Source: CAZPRY01 sp964589175
GTDB lineage: Bacteria > Fidelibacterota > UBA2242
DNA: 43,793 bases
Direction: 5' to 3'
NCBI GenBank assembly: GCA_964589175.1
Contig: CAZPRY010000032.1
Span: 1-43,793, forward strand
Both the position numbers and the translations under genes were made by a program. Below, piece after piece: positions 25,137 through 33,735 of the stretch. The stretch's first letter is position 1; each line of letters opens with the position of its first letter. The notes under the pieces were generated by a model. The model searched no databases, was not told the DNA's origin, and worked only from the letters and a program-made list of their open reading frames with translations.

Positions 25137-26810
25137 ATGACCGCTGAAAAAGCTGGATACGAAGAATTTGAAAAATGGGAATCCTCCATCCTAAAAAAGA
25201 CCCTGGAGCGTTTCCCGGAGCAGAAAGCCGAATTCACGACGGGTTCATGGATTCCTGTCGAAAGAATTTACTACCCGGCTGAAGGGGAACCGCAAAGATA
25301 TGTGGAGAAACTGGGGTTTCCGGGCCAGTACCCCTTCACGCGCGGCGTACAGCCCACGATGTATCGCGGACGATTCTGGACGATGCGCCAGTACGCCGGG
25401 TTCGGTACCGCCGAAGAATCCAACCAGCGCTATAAATACCTGCTCGGGCAGGGGCAAACGGGACTCTCCGTCGCTTTCGATCTGCCGACCCAGATCGGCT
25501 ACGATTCGTCCGATCCGGTCAGCGAAGGGGAAGTCGGTAAAGTCGGGGTGGCGATTGATACGCTGAAGGATATGGAGATTCTTTTCGACGGCATTCCGCT
25601 TGACAAAGTCTCGACTTCCATGACCATCAACGCACCGGCCCCGGTACTGCTGGCATTTTATATTGCGGTGGCCGAAAAGCAGGGTGTGACCCGGCAGCAA
25701 CTGCGCGGTACGATTCAGAATGATATTCTGAAAGAGTACATCGCCCGCGGCACTTATATCTTCCCGCCCGGACACTCCATCCGGCTGATTACGAACATTT
25801 TTGAATACTGCGCGCAGGAGGTTCCGAACTGGAATACAATCAGCATTTCGGGCTATCATATCCGGGAAGCCGGTTCCAGTGCCGTGCAGGAAGTCGCCTT
25901 CACGATTGCCGACGGGATCGAATATGTGAAAGCCGCATTGAAGGCGGGACTGGATATCGATGATTTCGCTGGTCAGCTTTCCTTCTTCTTTAATGCCTAC
26001 AATGATCTGTTCGAAGAAATCGCTAAATTTCGGGCCGCCCGAAGAATCTGGGCCCGGATTATGCGCGATAAATTTCATGCCAAAAAAGATAAGTCGATGA
26101 TGCTGCGTTTTCACACCCAGACCGGGGGCAGCACGCTGACGGCCCAGCAGCCCGACAACAACATCGCCCGTGTCACAATCCAGACGCTGGCAGCCGTCCT
26201 GGGCGGTACGCAGAGCCTGCATACCAATTCACGTGACGAAGCGCTGGGGCTTCCGACCGAAGGAGCGGTGCGTATCGCCCTGCGGACGCAACAGATCGTA
26301 GCGCATGAATCCGGAGTGACAAACTCGATCGATCCGCTGGCCGGCTCGTATTTCGTGGAGAAGTTAACCGATACGATCGAGGAGCAAGTCTGGAACTACC
26401 TGAATAAAATCGAACAAATGGGCGGTATGGTGCGTGCGATCGAACATGGCTTTATTCAGAAGGAGATCCAGGATTCCGCCTATAAATATCAGAGGGAAAT
26501 CGAAAGCGGTGAGCGCGTCGTCGTGGGTGTGAACAAGTACACGGTTCGCGAAGAGGGCGTCAAGGATATTCTGAAGGTCAATCCCGAACTGCGCAATATC
26601 CAGATGCGCAAGATCGAAGAAATTAAAAGAACCCGCAATAACCGCGCTGTCGAGGAGAAATTGCTGGCGATTCGCGAAGGCGCCGGGAATGATGATGTAA
26701 ACCTGATGCCGGCCATCATCGAGGCGGTTCGTGAGTACGCTACGCTGGGCGAAATCTGTAATGTCCTGCGCGGCGTGTTTGGTGAATATCAAGAATCAAT
26801 CGTATTATAG
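25137..26810 (+). CDS. mcmA: Methylmalonyl-CoA mutase, catalytic (large) subunit
   Basis: The protein has 557 residues and holds only the substrate-binding barrel; the B12-binding domain is a separate protein encoded next. It interconverts (R)-methylmalonyl-CoA and succinyl-CoA by a radical mechanism. Family signatures are YPFTRGVQPTMYRGRFWTMR, LSVAFDLPTQIGYDSS, TSMTINAPAPVLLAFYI and FHTQTGGSTLTAQQPDNN. The ATG at 25137 is chosen over an upstream in-frame start at 25107 because GAGGAG sits 7-8 bases before it. With its neighbours it forms the propionate/succinate branch. The order mutase, B12 subunit, MeaB, epimerase is conserved in many anaerobes. Confidence 0.95.
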   Translation: MTAEKAGYEEFEKWESSILKKTLERFPEQKAEFTTGSWIPVERIYYPAEGEPQRYVEKLGFPGQYPFTRGVQPTMYRGRFWTMRQYAGFGTAEESNQRYKYLLGQGQTGLSVAFDLPTQIGYDSSDPVSEGEVGKVGVAIDTLKDMEILFDGIPLDKVSTSMTINAPAPVLLAFYIAVAEKQGVTRQQLRGTIQNDILKEYIARGTYIFPPGHSIRLITNIFEYCAQEVPNWNTISISGYHIREAGSSAVQEVAFTIADGIEYVKAALKAGLDIDDFAGQLSFFFNAYNDLFEEIAKFRAARRIWARIMRDKFHAKKDKSMMLRFHTQTGGSTLTAQQPDNNIARVTIQTLAAVLGGTQSLHTNSRDEALGLPTEGAVRIALRTQQIVAHESGVTNSIDPLAGSYFVEKLTDTIEEQVWNYLNKIEQMGGMVRAIEHGFIQKEIQDSAYKYQREIESGERVVVGVNKYTVREEGVKDILKVNPELRNIQMRKIEEIKRTRNNRAVEEKLLAIREGAGNDDVNLMPAIIEAVREYATLGEICNVLRGVFGEYQESIVL

Positions 26811-26818
26811 AGGCTGCA

Positions 26819-27223
26819 ATGACGGAAAAAATCAGAATATTGGTGGCTAAACCGGGACTGGACGGTCATGACCGCGGCGCCAAATATGTGGCCCGGGCGC
26901 TGAAGGATGCCGGCTATGAAGTGATCTATACCGGGATTCGTCAGACGCCCGAAGCGATCGTTAAGACCGCGATTCAGGAAGATGTGAATTTCGTGGGACT
27001 CAGTCTGCTTTCCGGGGCGCACAACGAACTTTTTCCACGTATTGCGGAACTGCTTCGCAAAGAGGGTGCCGACGATGTGATTCTGTTCGGCGGGGGCGTA
27101 ATTCCCGAAGACGACATTCCTTTTTTGAAGGCGAAAGGTATTGAGGCGATTTTTACGCCGGGAACGCCGATCCGGAAAGTCATCGATTTTATCGAAGCCA
27201 ACAAACAGAGAGTCAGCCGTTGA
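26819..27223 (+). CDS. Methylmalonyl-CoA mutase, B12-binding (small) subunit
   Basis: The protein has 134 residues, one cobalamin-binding domain. The B12-ligating His17 is in LDGHDRGAKYVARALKDAG, the Dx-H-xx-G pattern; GLSLLSGAHNELFPRI and VILFGGGVIPEDDI complete the Rossmann fold. It supplies adenosylcobalamin to the large subunit. It begins 8 bp after the large-subunit stop. Split subunits of this kind are common in archaea and several anaerobic bacteria. Confidence 0.95.
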   Translation: MTEKIRILVAKPGLDGHDRGAKYVARALKDAGYEVIYTGIRQTPEAIVKTAIQEDVNFVGLSLLSGAHNELFPRIAELLRKEGADDVILFGGGVIPEDDIPFLKAKGIEAIFTPGTPIRKVIDFIEANKQRVSR

Positions 27224-28179
27224 CCGAACTGGCCCAAAAGATACTGGCCGGGAACACGCGTTCCATCGCCCGGGCGATCTCGCATGTCGAGAACGATCGG
27301 GAAGGCCGGGAAGCCCTGATCGACGAGTTGTACCCGCATTGCGGCAAGGCGATCGTCTGGGGAATCACCGGGCCTCCCGGAGCAGGGAAGAGTTCCCTGG
27401 TTGACCGCCTGATCGAACGCCTGCGTACCCGGGGGAAAAGCGTGGCCGTGATCGCCGTGGATCCGAGTTCGCCGTTTACGGGCGGCGCGCTGCTGGGAGA
27501 CCGGCTGCGCATGCAGAAGCACGCTGTGGATGACGGGGTCTTCATTCGTTCGATGGCCTCGCGCGGACACCTGGGCGGATTGGCGGGAGCCACCGCTGAC
27601 GCTCTCAGGATTTTCGATGCCGCCGGATTCGATTATATACTCGTCGAAACGATCGGCGTCGGGCAGACCGAGATCGAAATCATGGGATTGTCCGATATCG
27701 TTCTGCTGGTCCTGGTGCCGGGTGCGGGAGACGAAATTCAGGCTCTCAAGGCCGGTGTTATGGAAATCGGCGATATCTTCATTATTAATAAAAGAGATCT
27801 TGATGGTGCCGATAAACTGCGCGTCCAGGTGGAATATGTACTCGGAATCAAGTTTGCCGAACAATCCGACCAGATGAATCCGATCCTGATGACTTCAGCC
27901 ATCAATGACGAGGGAGTCGATGATCTGATGGATAGTATTGGAGAATATGTAGAACGGATGAAGGCTTCGGGAAAATTAGCCAACCGGCGGGAACAGCGCC
28001 TGCAAGATGAAATCAAGACGATCCTGAGTGCCAAAATTTTCGCGGCGTTTCATGATTTTATGCAGATGAACGGTGAAATCGATACATTGGTACAGGAAAT
28101 CGTTCATGATAAACAGAAACCCTATGCCTTGATTAATGCAAAAATTGATGGGTTTATAAAGGAGATGCATACAAAATGA
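27220..28179 (+). CDS. meaB: Methylmalonyl-CoA mutase-associated GTPase MeaB (ArgK family)
   Basis: The protein has 319 residues in the G3E GTPase family. It loads and protects adenosylcobalamin mutase using GTP. The P-loop is GITGPPGAGKSSLVDRL (about residues 47-63), followed by VDPSSPFTGGALLGDRLRMQ, the switch ETIGVGQTE and NKRD for guanine specificity. The start is a TTG whose bases overlap the preceding stop codon (TTGA), so translation is coupled. It matches full-length MeaB and directly follows the mutase subunits. Confidence 0.95.
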   Translation: MTELAQKILAGNTRSIARAISHVENDREGREALIDELYPHCGKAIVWGITGPPGAGKSSLVDRLIERLRTRGKSVAVIAVDPSSPFTGGALLGDRLRMQKHAVDDGVFIRSMASRGHLGGLAGATADALRIFDAAGFDYILVETIGVGQTEIEIMGLSDIVLLVLVPGAGDEIQALKAGVMEIGDIFIINKRDLDGADKLRVQVEYVLGIKFAEQSDQMNPILMTSAINDEGVDDLMDSIGEYVERMKASGKLANRREQRLQDEIKTILSAKIFAAFHDFMQMNGEIDTLVQEIVHDKQKPYALINAKIDGFIKEMHTK

Positions 28180-28589
28180 TTACCCAGATCGATCATATCG
28201 GGATTGCCGTGTCTTCACTCGAGGAGCATATCCCCTTTTATCGCGATGTGCTGGGCTTGAAATGGGCCGGCAGCGAGGAAATAGCCGACCAGAAAGTGAA
28301 GGTTGCCATGTTCCGGGCCGGCGAAGTCAACATTGAATTACTTGAACCGCTGTCGGAGGACAGCCCGATCGCCAAATTCATCGAGAAAAGAGGCGAAGGC
28401 ATTCATCATATTGCTTATCGGACGGATGATATTATCACTGAGATCGGGGGATTGAAGAATCAAGAAGTCCAGATGATCGATGAAAAAGCACGCGGCGGCG
28501 CCCACGGGGCGCAAATCGCTTTTATCCATCCCAGATCATCGGGCAAAGTGCTGACGGAAATTTGTCAGAAGCCGGAGGAGCATGTATGA
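28176..28589 (+). CDS. mce: Methylmalonyl-CoA epimerase
   Basis: The protein has 137 residues of the glyoxalase/VOC fold. It converts (S)- and (R)-methylmalonyl-CoA into each other, linking the decarboxylase to the mutase. Metal ligands are visible: His7 in QIDHIGIAVSSLEEH, His in GEGIHHIAYRTDD and Glu in the C-terminal half. It overlaps the meaB stop by 4 bp (ATGA) and overlaps the next gene by 4 bp. Confidence 0.95.
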   Translation: MITQIDHIGIAVSSLEEHIPFYRDVLGLKWAGSEEIADQKVKVAMFRAGEVNIELLEPLSEDSPIAKFIEKRGEGIHHIAYRTDDIITEIGGLKNQEVQMIDEKARGGAHGAQIAFIHPRSSGKVLTEICQKPEEHV

Positions 28590-30136
28590 GCAGGGAACGA
28601 AATATTCTCGAACTCAAAGAAAAAATTGAGAAAGCCAGGCTGGGCGGCGGTGAGGTTGCCATCGAGAAACAGCATGCGCGCGGTAAATTGACGGCCCGCG
28701 AGCGGATCAATCTACTTCTGGATGCGAACAGTTTCGAAGAACTGGATATGTTTCGCACCCACGATTGCGTCGATTTCGGCATGGATCAAAAGAAGATTCT
28801 CGGCGACGGAATGATCACCGGCTACGGTACGATTTACGGCCGCCTGGTTTTTGTGTACGCGTTCGATTTCACGGTGTTCGGCGGTTCGCTGTCCAAAACA
28901 GTGGCGGAGAAGGTGGTCAAGGTTCTGGATAAAGCCTCCAAAACCGGGGCCCCGATCATCGGCATTAACGACTCGGGCGGTGCGCGCATTCAGGAGGGCG
29001 TTGACTCCCTGGCCGGTTATACCGATATTTTCCTAAGAAATGTCTTATACTCCGGAGTCATTCCCCAGATCAGCGCCATTCTGGGACCCTGCGCCGGTGG
29101 TGCGGTGTATTCGCCGGCTCTGACCGATTTCATCTTCATGGTCAGGAAATCCGCCTATATGTTTTTAACCGGTCCGAAAATTGTCAAGACCGTTACGCAC
29201 GAAGATGTCACGCTGGACGAACTGGGCGGTGCCGATGTACATGCCACCAAAAGCGGCATCACGCATTTCGCCTATGACGATGAGCAGAGTCTGCTGGCCG
29301 GCATCCGGGAACTGGTCACCTATCTGCCTCAGAATAATATGGTTGAACCGCCGACAGCAGAGACCGAAGACCCGCCCAATCGCGTCGATGAGGAATTGAA
29401 CTATATCGTTCCGGATAATCCCAACAAACCTTACGATATGAAGGAGATTCTCGGCAAGGTCCTGGACGAGGGTAAATTTTTTGAAGTGCAGGCGTTATAT
29501 GCGCCCAACATCCTGATCGGTTTCGGCCGGCTGAACGGGCGTTCGGTCGGCATTGTCGCCAATCAGCCCAAATACCTGGCCGGTGTACTCGACAGCAACA
29601 GTTCCAATAAAGCGGCCCGTTTTGTGCGTTTCTGCGATGCCTTCAATATTCCGGTCATCACGTTTGAGGATGTACCGGGTTTCATGCCGGGTACCGTACA
29701 GGAATTCAACGGCATTATCAAGCACGGCGCCAAGATGCTCTATGCCTACGCTGAAGCAACCGTACCGAAAATTACAGTGATTACACGAAAAGGATACGGC
29801 GGCGCTTTCTGCGTGATGAATTCCAATAATCTGCGAGGCGATTTGACCTATGCCTGGCCGTCCGCGGAGATCGCGGTGATGGGGCCCCAGGGCGCCAGCG
29901 AAATCATCTTCTCGAAGGAGATCGGTGCAGCGGAAAATCCCGGGGAAAAGTTGGCGGAGAAAATCGAAGAGTACCGGGACAAGTTCGCCAATCCGTACGT
30001 GGCGGCTTCGAAGGGCTTTGTGGATGAGGTGATCGAACCGAAAATAACGCGCTATAAGTTGATCAAGGCCCTGGAAATGCTGGCCAATAAGCGCGATAAC
30101 AATCCGCCCAAGAAACATGGAAACATTCCTCTGTGA
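28586..30136 (+). CDS. mmdA: Methylmalonyl-CoA decarboxylase alpha subunit (carboxyltransferase)
   Basis: The protein has 516 residues, the length of MmdA and PccB. It moves the carboxyl group between methylmalonyl-CoA and biotin on the carrier. The carboxyltransferase signatures are ARGKLTARERI at the N-terminus, GINDSGGARIQEG, GPCAGGAVYSPALTD and the later ITRKGYGGAFCVMNS. The ATG at 28586 has a GGAGGAG ribosome site and overlaps mce by 4 bp; an upstream TTG at 28562 is less likely. PccB cannot be excluded by sequence, but the neighbouring membrane subunits and missing biotin carboxylase point to the decarboxylase. Confidence 0.94.
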   Translation: MSRERNILELKEKIEKARLGGGEVAIEKQHARGKLTARERINLLLDANSFEELDMFRTHDCVDFGMDQKKILGDGMITGYGTIYGRLVFVYAFDFTVFGGSLSKTVAEKVVKVLDKASKTGAPIIGINDSGGARIQEGVDSLAGYTDIFLRNVLYSGVIPQISAILGPCAGGAVYSPALTDFIFMVRKSAYMFLTGPKIVKTVTHEDVTLDELGGADVHATKSGITHFAYDDEQSLLAGIRELVTYLPQNNMVEPPTAETEDPPNRVDEELNYIVPDNPNKPYDMKEILGKVLDEGKFFEVQALYAPNILIGFGRLNGRSVGIVANQPKYLAGVLDSNSSNKAARFVRFCDAFNIPVITFEDVPGFMPGTVQEFNGIIKHGAKMLYAYAEATVPKITVITRKGYGGAFCVMNSNNLRGDLTYAWPSAEIAVMGPQGASEIIFSKEIGAAENPGEKLAEKIEEYRDKFANPYVAASKGFVDEVIEPKITRYKLIKALEMLANKRDNNPPKKHGNIPL

Positions 30137-30140
30137 TGCG

Positions 30141-30785
30141 ATGAAAATTATGCAAGAAATGAAATTCAATAATTTGTTTCGATCGAGAACCGGGAAGTTC
30201 ACAACGGTCTGCCTGCTCCTGATGCTGGTCGCTTTGCCGCTTCCGGCCCAGGATGATATTGAAAAATCCGTCGAGCAGAATGAGGAATTGCAGATCATCA
30301 AAGATCCCCGCAATACGGTCAAAGCCGTTGTCAATTTGCTGGATGAAAAAGGCATGCTCGACAAATCCGAAATTGTCACGGAACTGCAGAAAATCCAGAG
30401 CCGTGAGAACGATACCTTGCAGCCCAGCGCCGGTATCGCCAATCTACGCCGCAACCAGGGCGACAAAATTGCGTTTGCCGGGCTCATCGTCGTCTTCGTC
30501 GGGCTGATTCTGATCGCGTCGACAATCCACCTGTTCAACAAGATTTTTGCGAAAATAGGCCCGGGTAACCGGCCGCCGGAAACGGCTGGGGTCGAGGAGC
30601 CGGAAGGGGCTATTCCGACCGCCGTTGCAGCTGAACCGATACCGGATGATATTCTGGCCGCCATTGCCGTCGCAATTGAAACCTACCGGCGCCTCCACTT
30701 CGACGTTCTGGAGAGCCAGGTAACCTTTAAGACCGGTCAGGAGCAGAGCGCCTGGAAAGTGGGTTTCAAGTACGGTCAGAGATAA
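30141..30785 (+). CDS. OadG-like gamma subunit of Na+-pumping decarboxylase, extended
   Basis: The protein has about 214 residues, more than twice a classical OadG/MmdD. It has a signal peptide (LLLMLVALPLPAQ, residues 26-37), a predicted periplasmic stretch of about 70 residues, one membrane helix (110-132, FAGLIVVFVGLILIASTIH), then a Pro/Glu linker and a C-terminal part IPDDILAAIAVAIETYRRL. The helix plus linker pattern and position between alpha and carrier subunits identify it as the gamma subunit, which holds the complex together. Start choice among three close ATGs (30141, 30150, 30159) is uncertain; no strong ribosome site is seen. The extra N-terminal domain is unusual. Confidence 0.75.
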   Translation: MKIMQEMKFNNLFRSRTGKFTTVCLLLMLVALPLPAQDDIEKSVEQNEELQIIKDPRNTVKAVVNLLDEKGMLDKSEIVTELQKIQSRENDTLQPSAGIANLRRNQGDKIAFAGLIVVFVGLILIASTIHLFNKIFAKIGPGNRPPETAGVEEPEGAIPTAVAAEPIPDDILAAIAVAIETYRRLHFDVLESQVTFKTGQEQSAWKVGFKYGQR

Positions 30786-30806
30786 TTAGGGTGAGGAAAC
30801 ACTGAG

Positions 30807-31268
30807 ATGAAAGAAAAGAATTTAGAGTTAGAGATCGACGGAAAACCGTATACGGTTGTCATCCATGAATTCAGCGCCTACGAGGCTGTGCTTACCGTAA
30901 ACGGTCAAAAATATACGGTCGGGCTGAAGGATCTGGGGATCGAACAGGTTTCGGACTTGCAACCGGTTGCTGCCGCGGGCCCGGAGAGTAAACCGGTCCG
31001 CATTTCCGCGACCCCCGCACCACAAAAATTGCACCGTCCCAAGGCGATTGTTGAAGCTACATCGGTCGTAGCTCCCCTGCCGGGTTTGATCCAAAAATTG
31101 CTGGTACGTATCGGAGATACGGTTCGTGCCGGGCAGCATGTAATCATCATGGAAGCCATGAAGATGGAAAATGAGATCCAATCCGCTACGAACGGAGTCG
31201 TGAAATCGATCAATGTGAGAGAAGGCGATTCTGTCAACGAGGGTGATGTTTTAATCGTGCTCGAGTGA
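30807..31268 (+). CDS. Biotin carboxyl carrier subunit of the decarboxylase
   Basis: The protein has 153 residues. The C-terminal ~75 residues are a biotinyl domain with the lysine K119 in EAMKMENEIQS, where biotin is attached, and a GDSVNEGDVLIVLE end. The N-terminal 75 residues (KNLELEIDGKPYTVVIHEF) form a small beta domain as in MmdC/GcdC relatives; the Pro/Ala linker between them is shorter than in typical OadA/GcdC. It shuttles CO2 between alpha and beta subunits. GAGG precedes the ATG and the gene follows the OadG-like one by 21 bp. Confidence 0.94.
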   Translation: MKEKNLELEIDGKPYTVVIHEFSAYEAVLTVNGQKYTVGLKDLGIEQVSDLQPVAAAGPESKPVRISATPAPQKLHRPKAIVEATSVVAPLPGLIQKLLVRIGDTVRAGQHVIIMEAMKMENEIQSATNGVVKSINVREGDSVNEGDVLIVLE

Positions 31269-31283
31269 TAGGAGTCCAGAAAT

Positions 31284-32453
31284 ATGAATATGGTTTTTAA
31301 AATACTTGAAACAACCGGATTTGCCAATTTACAATGGGGCAGCATCGTCATGATTGCCGTCGGTTGTGTCGCGATTTTTCTCGCGATCGTGAAAAATTAC
31401 GAACCGCTGCTGCTCCTGCCGATCGGTTTCGGCGTGATTATCGGTAACATGCCCTACATCGCCGGGTTGCCGATCGGAGTTTACGATTCGGTGGCCAATG
31501 GCGCTTCGCAGAATAGTGTCTTCAGTATGCTCTACTGGGGGGTTACATCCGGTATTTTTCCGCCATTGATTTTTCTTGGGATTGGAGCCCTGACGGATTT
31601 CTCGTCACTGATATCCAGCCCGAAATCGGTTTTACTGGGTGCTGCCGCTCAGTTGGGAATTTTCGCAACCTACATCGGCGCCCTGTTACTTGGCTTCAGT
31701 AACCAGGAAGCCGCTTCGATCGGGATAATCGGAGGAGCGGACGGTCCGACTTCCATCTTTCTGGCCTCCCAGCTGGCGCCGCACCTGCTGGGACCGATCG
31801 CGATTGCAGCCTATTCATACATGGCCCTCGTGCCAGTGATTCAGCCTCCGATTATGAAACTTATGACCACTGAGAAAGAACGCCGGATCCGCATGAAACC
31901 GGCCCGTAAAGTTTCGAAACTTGAAAAGATACTCTTTCCGATCATCGTTGTGATCGTGTCGGCTTTGATTGCTCCCGGTTCGCTGAGCCTGGTGGGTATG
32001 CTGATGCTCGGCAATCTGCTGAAGGAGAGCGGTGTGACGGAGAGACTGGCAAAAACAGCGGCGAACGCCCTGCTGGATATCTGTACGATTCTACTCTCTT
32101 TTGCCGTGGGGGCGAGTACCCAGGCAACCCGCTTCGTCAACGGCGTCAATGTCGGTTTTCTGACATCCAGAGCGCTGGGGATATTCTTCCTGGGGCTGCT
32201 CTCTTTCGCGGTCGCTACTTTCGGGGGACTGATTTTTGCCAAGTTCATGAATCTTTTCCTGAAGGAGAAAATCAATCCGTTGATCGGGGCTGCCGGCGTT
32301 TCGGCCGTACCGGATTCAGCCCGGGTCGTGCAGCAATTTGCACGGAAGTACGATAACGATAACCACCTGCTTTTTCATGCCATGGCGCCTAATGTAGCCG
32401 GAGTGATCGGCTCGGCGATTGCCGCCGGGGTATTTATCGCGATTTTCCGCTGA
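31284..32453 (+). CDS. oadB: Na+-translocating decarboxylase beta subunit
   Basis: The protein has 389 residues with about 9 to 11 membrane helices. It decarboxylates carboxybiotin and exports Na+ in the inner membrane. The key motif GGADGPTSIFLAS holds Asp153, equivalent to the essential Asp of OadB and GcdB, and a second polar region is SFAVGASTQATRFVNG. At 389 residues it matches the shorter MmdB/GcdB class. An AGGAG lies 9 bases before the ATG. It is last in the operon, followed after 25 bp by a strong hairpin. Confidence 0.95.
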   Translation: MNMVFKILETTGFANLQWGSIVMIAVGCVAIFLAIVKNYEPLLLLPIGFGVIIGNMPYIAGLPIGVYDSVANGASQNSVFSMLYWGVTSGIFPPLIFLGIGALTDFSSLISSPKSVLLGAAAQLGIFATYIGALLLGFSNQEAASIGIIGGADGPTSIFLASQLAPHLLGPIAIAAYSYMALVPVIQPPIMKLMTTEKERRIRMKPARKVSKLEKILFPIIVVIVSALIAPGSLSLVGMLMLGNLLKESGVTERLAKTAANALLDICTILLSFAVGASTQATRFVNGVNVGFLTSRALGIFFLGLLSFAVATFGGLIFAKFMNLFLKEKINPLIGAAGVSAVPDSARVVQQFARKYDNDNHLLFHAMAPNVAGVIGSAIAAGVFIAIFR

Positions 32454-32478
32454 TTCGTCAATTAAAAGATATGATAAT

Positions 32479-32507
32479 AAAAAGGCGTCTGCACCAGACG
32501 CCTTTTT
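32479..32507. terminator. Bidirectional intrinsic terminator
   Basis: A 13-bp perfect stem AAAAAGGCGTCTG with loop CAC and its complement ends in TTTTT on both strands. It lies between the convergent decarboxylase operon and the acidic-tailed membrane protein gene, so it can end both transcripts. Confidence 0.92.
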
Positions 32508-32526
32508 ATGTAATTCGATCGGTATT

Positions 32527-33720
32527 TTATTCCTCTTTGGATTCCTCTGAGGTTTCGGATGCTTCCTCATTTTCCTCTTTGATTTCGTTCTCGAGTTCGT
32601 CTTCTTTCACTTCTTCCTCTTCTTCGAGCTCGTCCTCATCCTTGCGCTCGATCAGGTTTTCGTCGTCCTTTTTCTTGCGCAGGATAATGTAGATCAGCGC
32701 CTGGCCGACGCTCAGGTTGGAGAGAAGATAAGCTATGACTGTACCGGCGATGATGAAGAGCCCGATTCCAACAAGAATCGCGGTGATTACGTCGGTTACT
32801 GAGAGATAGAGCGGTTTGATGATTCCCAGGGACGCCGGCGTGTAAACATAGAAGAAACGGCTGATGAATCCGGTCAACGGGGAATGGATACCAAAAATAT
32901 AGGAAGAAGCCGTTTCGACAATGCGACTGAGTTTGCCGGCCATCAGCCAGGAACTGCCGAAAATGAAATTGAAGAAACGGTAGCCGCAGATCATGGCATA
33001 GCCGTAGATAAAGGTAGCCGCCGCCGTCAGCACGACCACCAGGGATTCGTAGACCACCAGGCGCCACGGTTGGGCCCAGAGCGTAGAATAACTCTGGAAG
33101 ACGGTTTCCATCGTGTCTTCCTCAGCCGTACCCACGATGGCCGGGGCAAGGATGAAGGAAACCAGGAAAACCACGCCGGTATAGACGACGAAAGTGGCAA
33201 CTACAAAATAGAGCAGGTAGGGTAAGCCGAGGAACAGAATATCGAGAACCGGCCATTTGGCGATCCAGGCCGCAATGATCGCCATGATCACAAAAAAAGC
33301 GATGATCAGCAGAATCGAAACCGGGCCCATGATCGTCGCCACGCCGTGCTTCTTGATATATTTCAAGCTGTCACCGGAGGAGTAGAATTCATCGCCTTTC
33401 AACTGTTTGTAGGTAATCCGTGAGACCGCCAGCGAGGCCAGCAGGAAAATCTTGATCCAGGCCAGCATTCCCAGACCGCTGATGATCCAGGCGTACCAGG
33501 CGACCGGTAAACCGCACAGAAAGAGGCAGGGAAAGAAATAGTAGGTTTGCCAGATCTCCGTCAGGGGCTGGCCGTTCAAAAAAAGCGCAAGATAGGTTAA
33601 AATCGTGTAAATCAGCCAGCCGGCGATGATACCCAGCAGATGAACCCATATCTTCTTCCCGCTCAACGCCAGCCGGGGAGTGAGAAAAATATCGCGAAAG
33701 TCAAAATAGAGTTTTCTCAT
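32527..33720 (-). CDS. Polytopic membrane protein with acidic C-terminal tail, unknown function
   Basis: The protein has 397 residues. I do not recognise a family. There are about 7 to 8 hydrophobic segments (for example IWVHLLGIIAGWLIYTILTY near residue 25 and LVGIGLFIIAGTVIAYLL near residue 315). After a basic patch (ILRKKKDDE) comes a roughly 50-residue tail made almost only of Glu, Asp, Lys and Ser, likely disordered and cytoplasmic. AGGA precedes the ATG at 33720. It follows a SPOR lipoprotein by 15 bp and ends at the shared terminator. A role in membrane trafficking, stress or envelope assembly would be speculation. Confidence 0.8.
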   Translation of the reverse strand: MRKLYFDFRDIFLTPRLALSGKKIWVHLLGIIAGWLIYTILTYLALFLNGQPLTEIWQTYYFFPCLFLCGLPVAWYAWIISGLGMLAWIKIFLLASLAVSRITYKQLKGDEFYSSGDSLKYIKKHGVATIMGPVSILLIIAFFVIMAIIAAWIAKWPVLDILFLGLPYLLYFVVATFVVYTGVVFLVSFILAPAIVGTAEEDTMETVFQSYSTLWAQPWRLVVYESLVVVLTAAATFIYGYAMICGYRFFNFIFGSSWLMAGKLSRIVETASSYIFGIHSPLTGFISRFFYVYTPASLGIIKPLYLSVTDVITAILVGIGLFIIAGTVIAYLLSNLSVGQALIYIILRKKKDDENLIERKDEDELEEEEEVKEDELENEIKEENEEASETSEESKEE

Positions 33721-33735
33721 TATATCCTCCCAATA

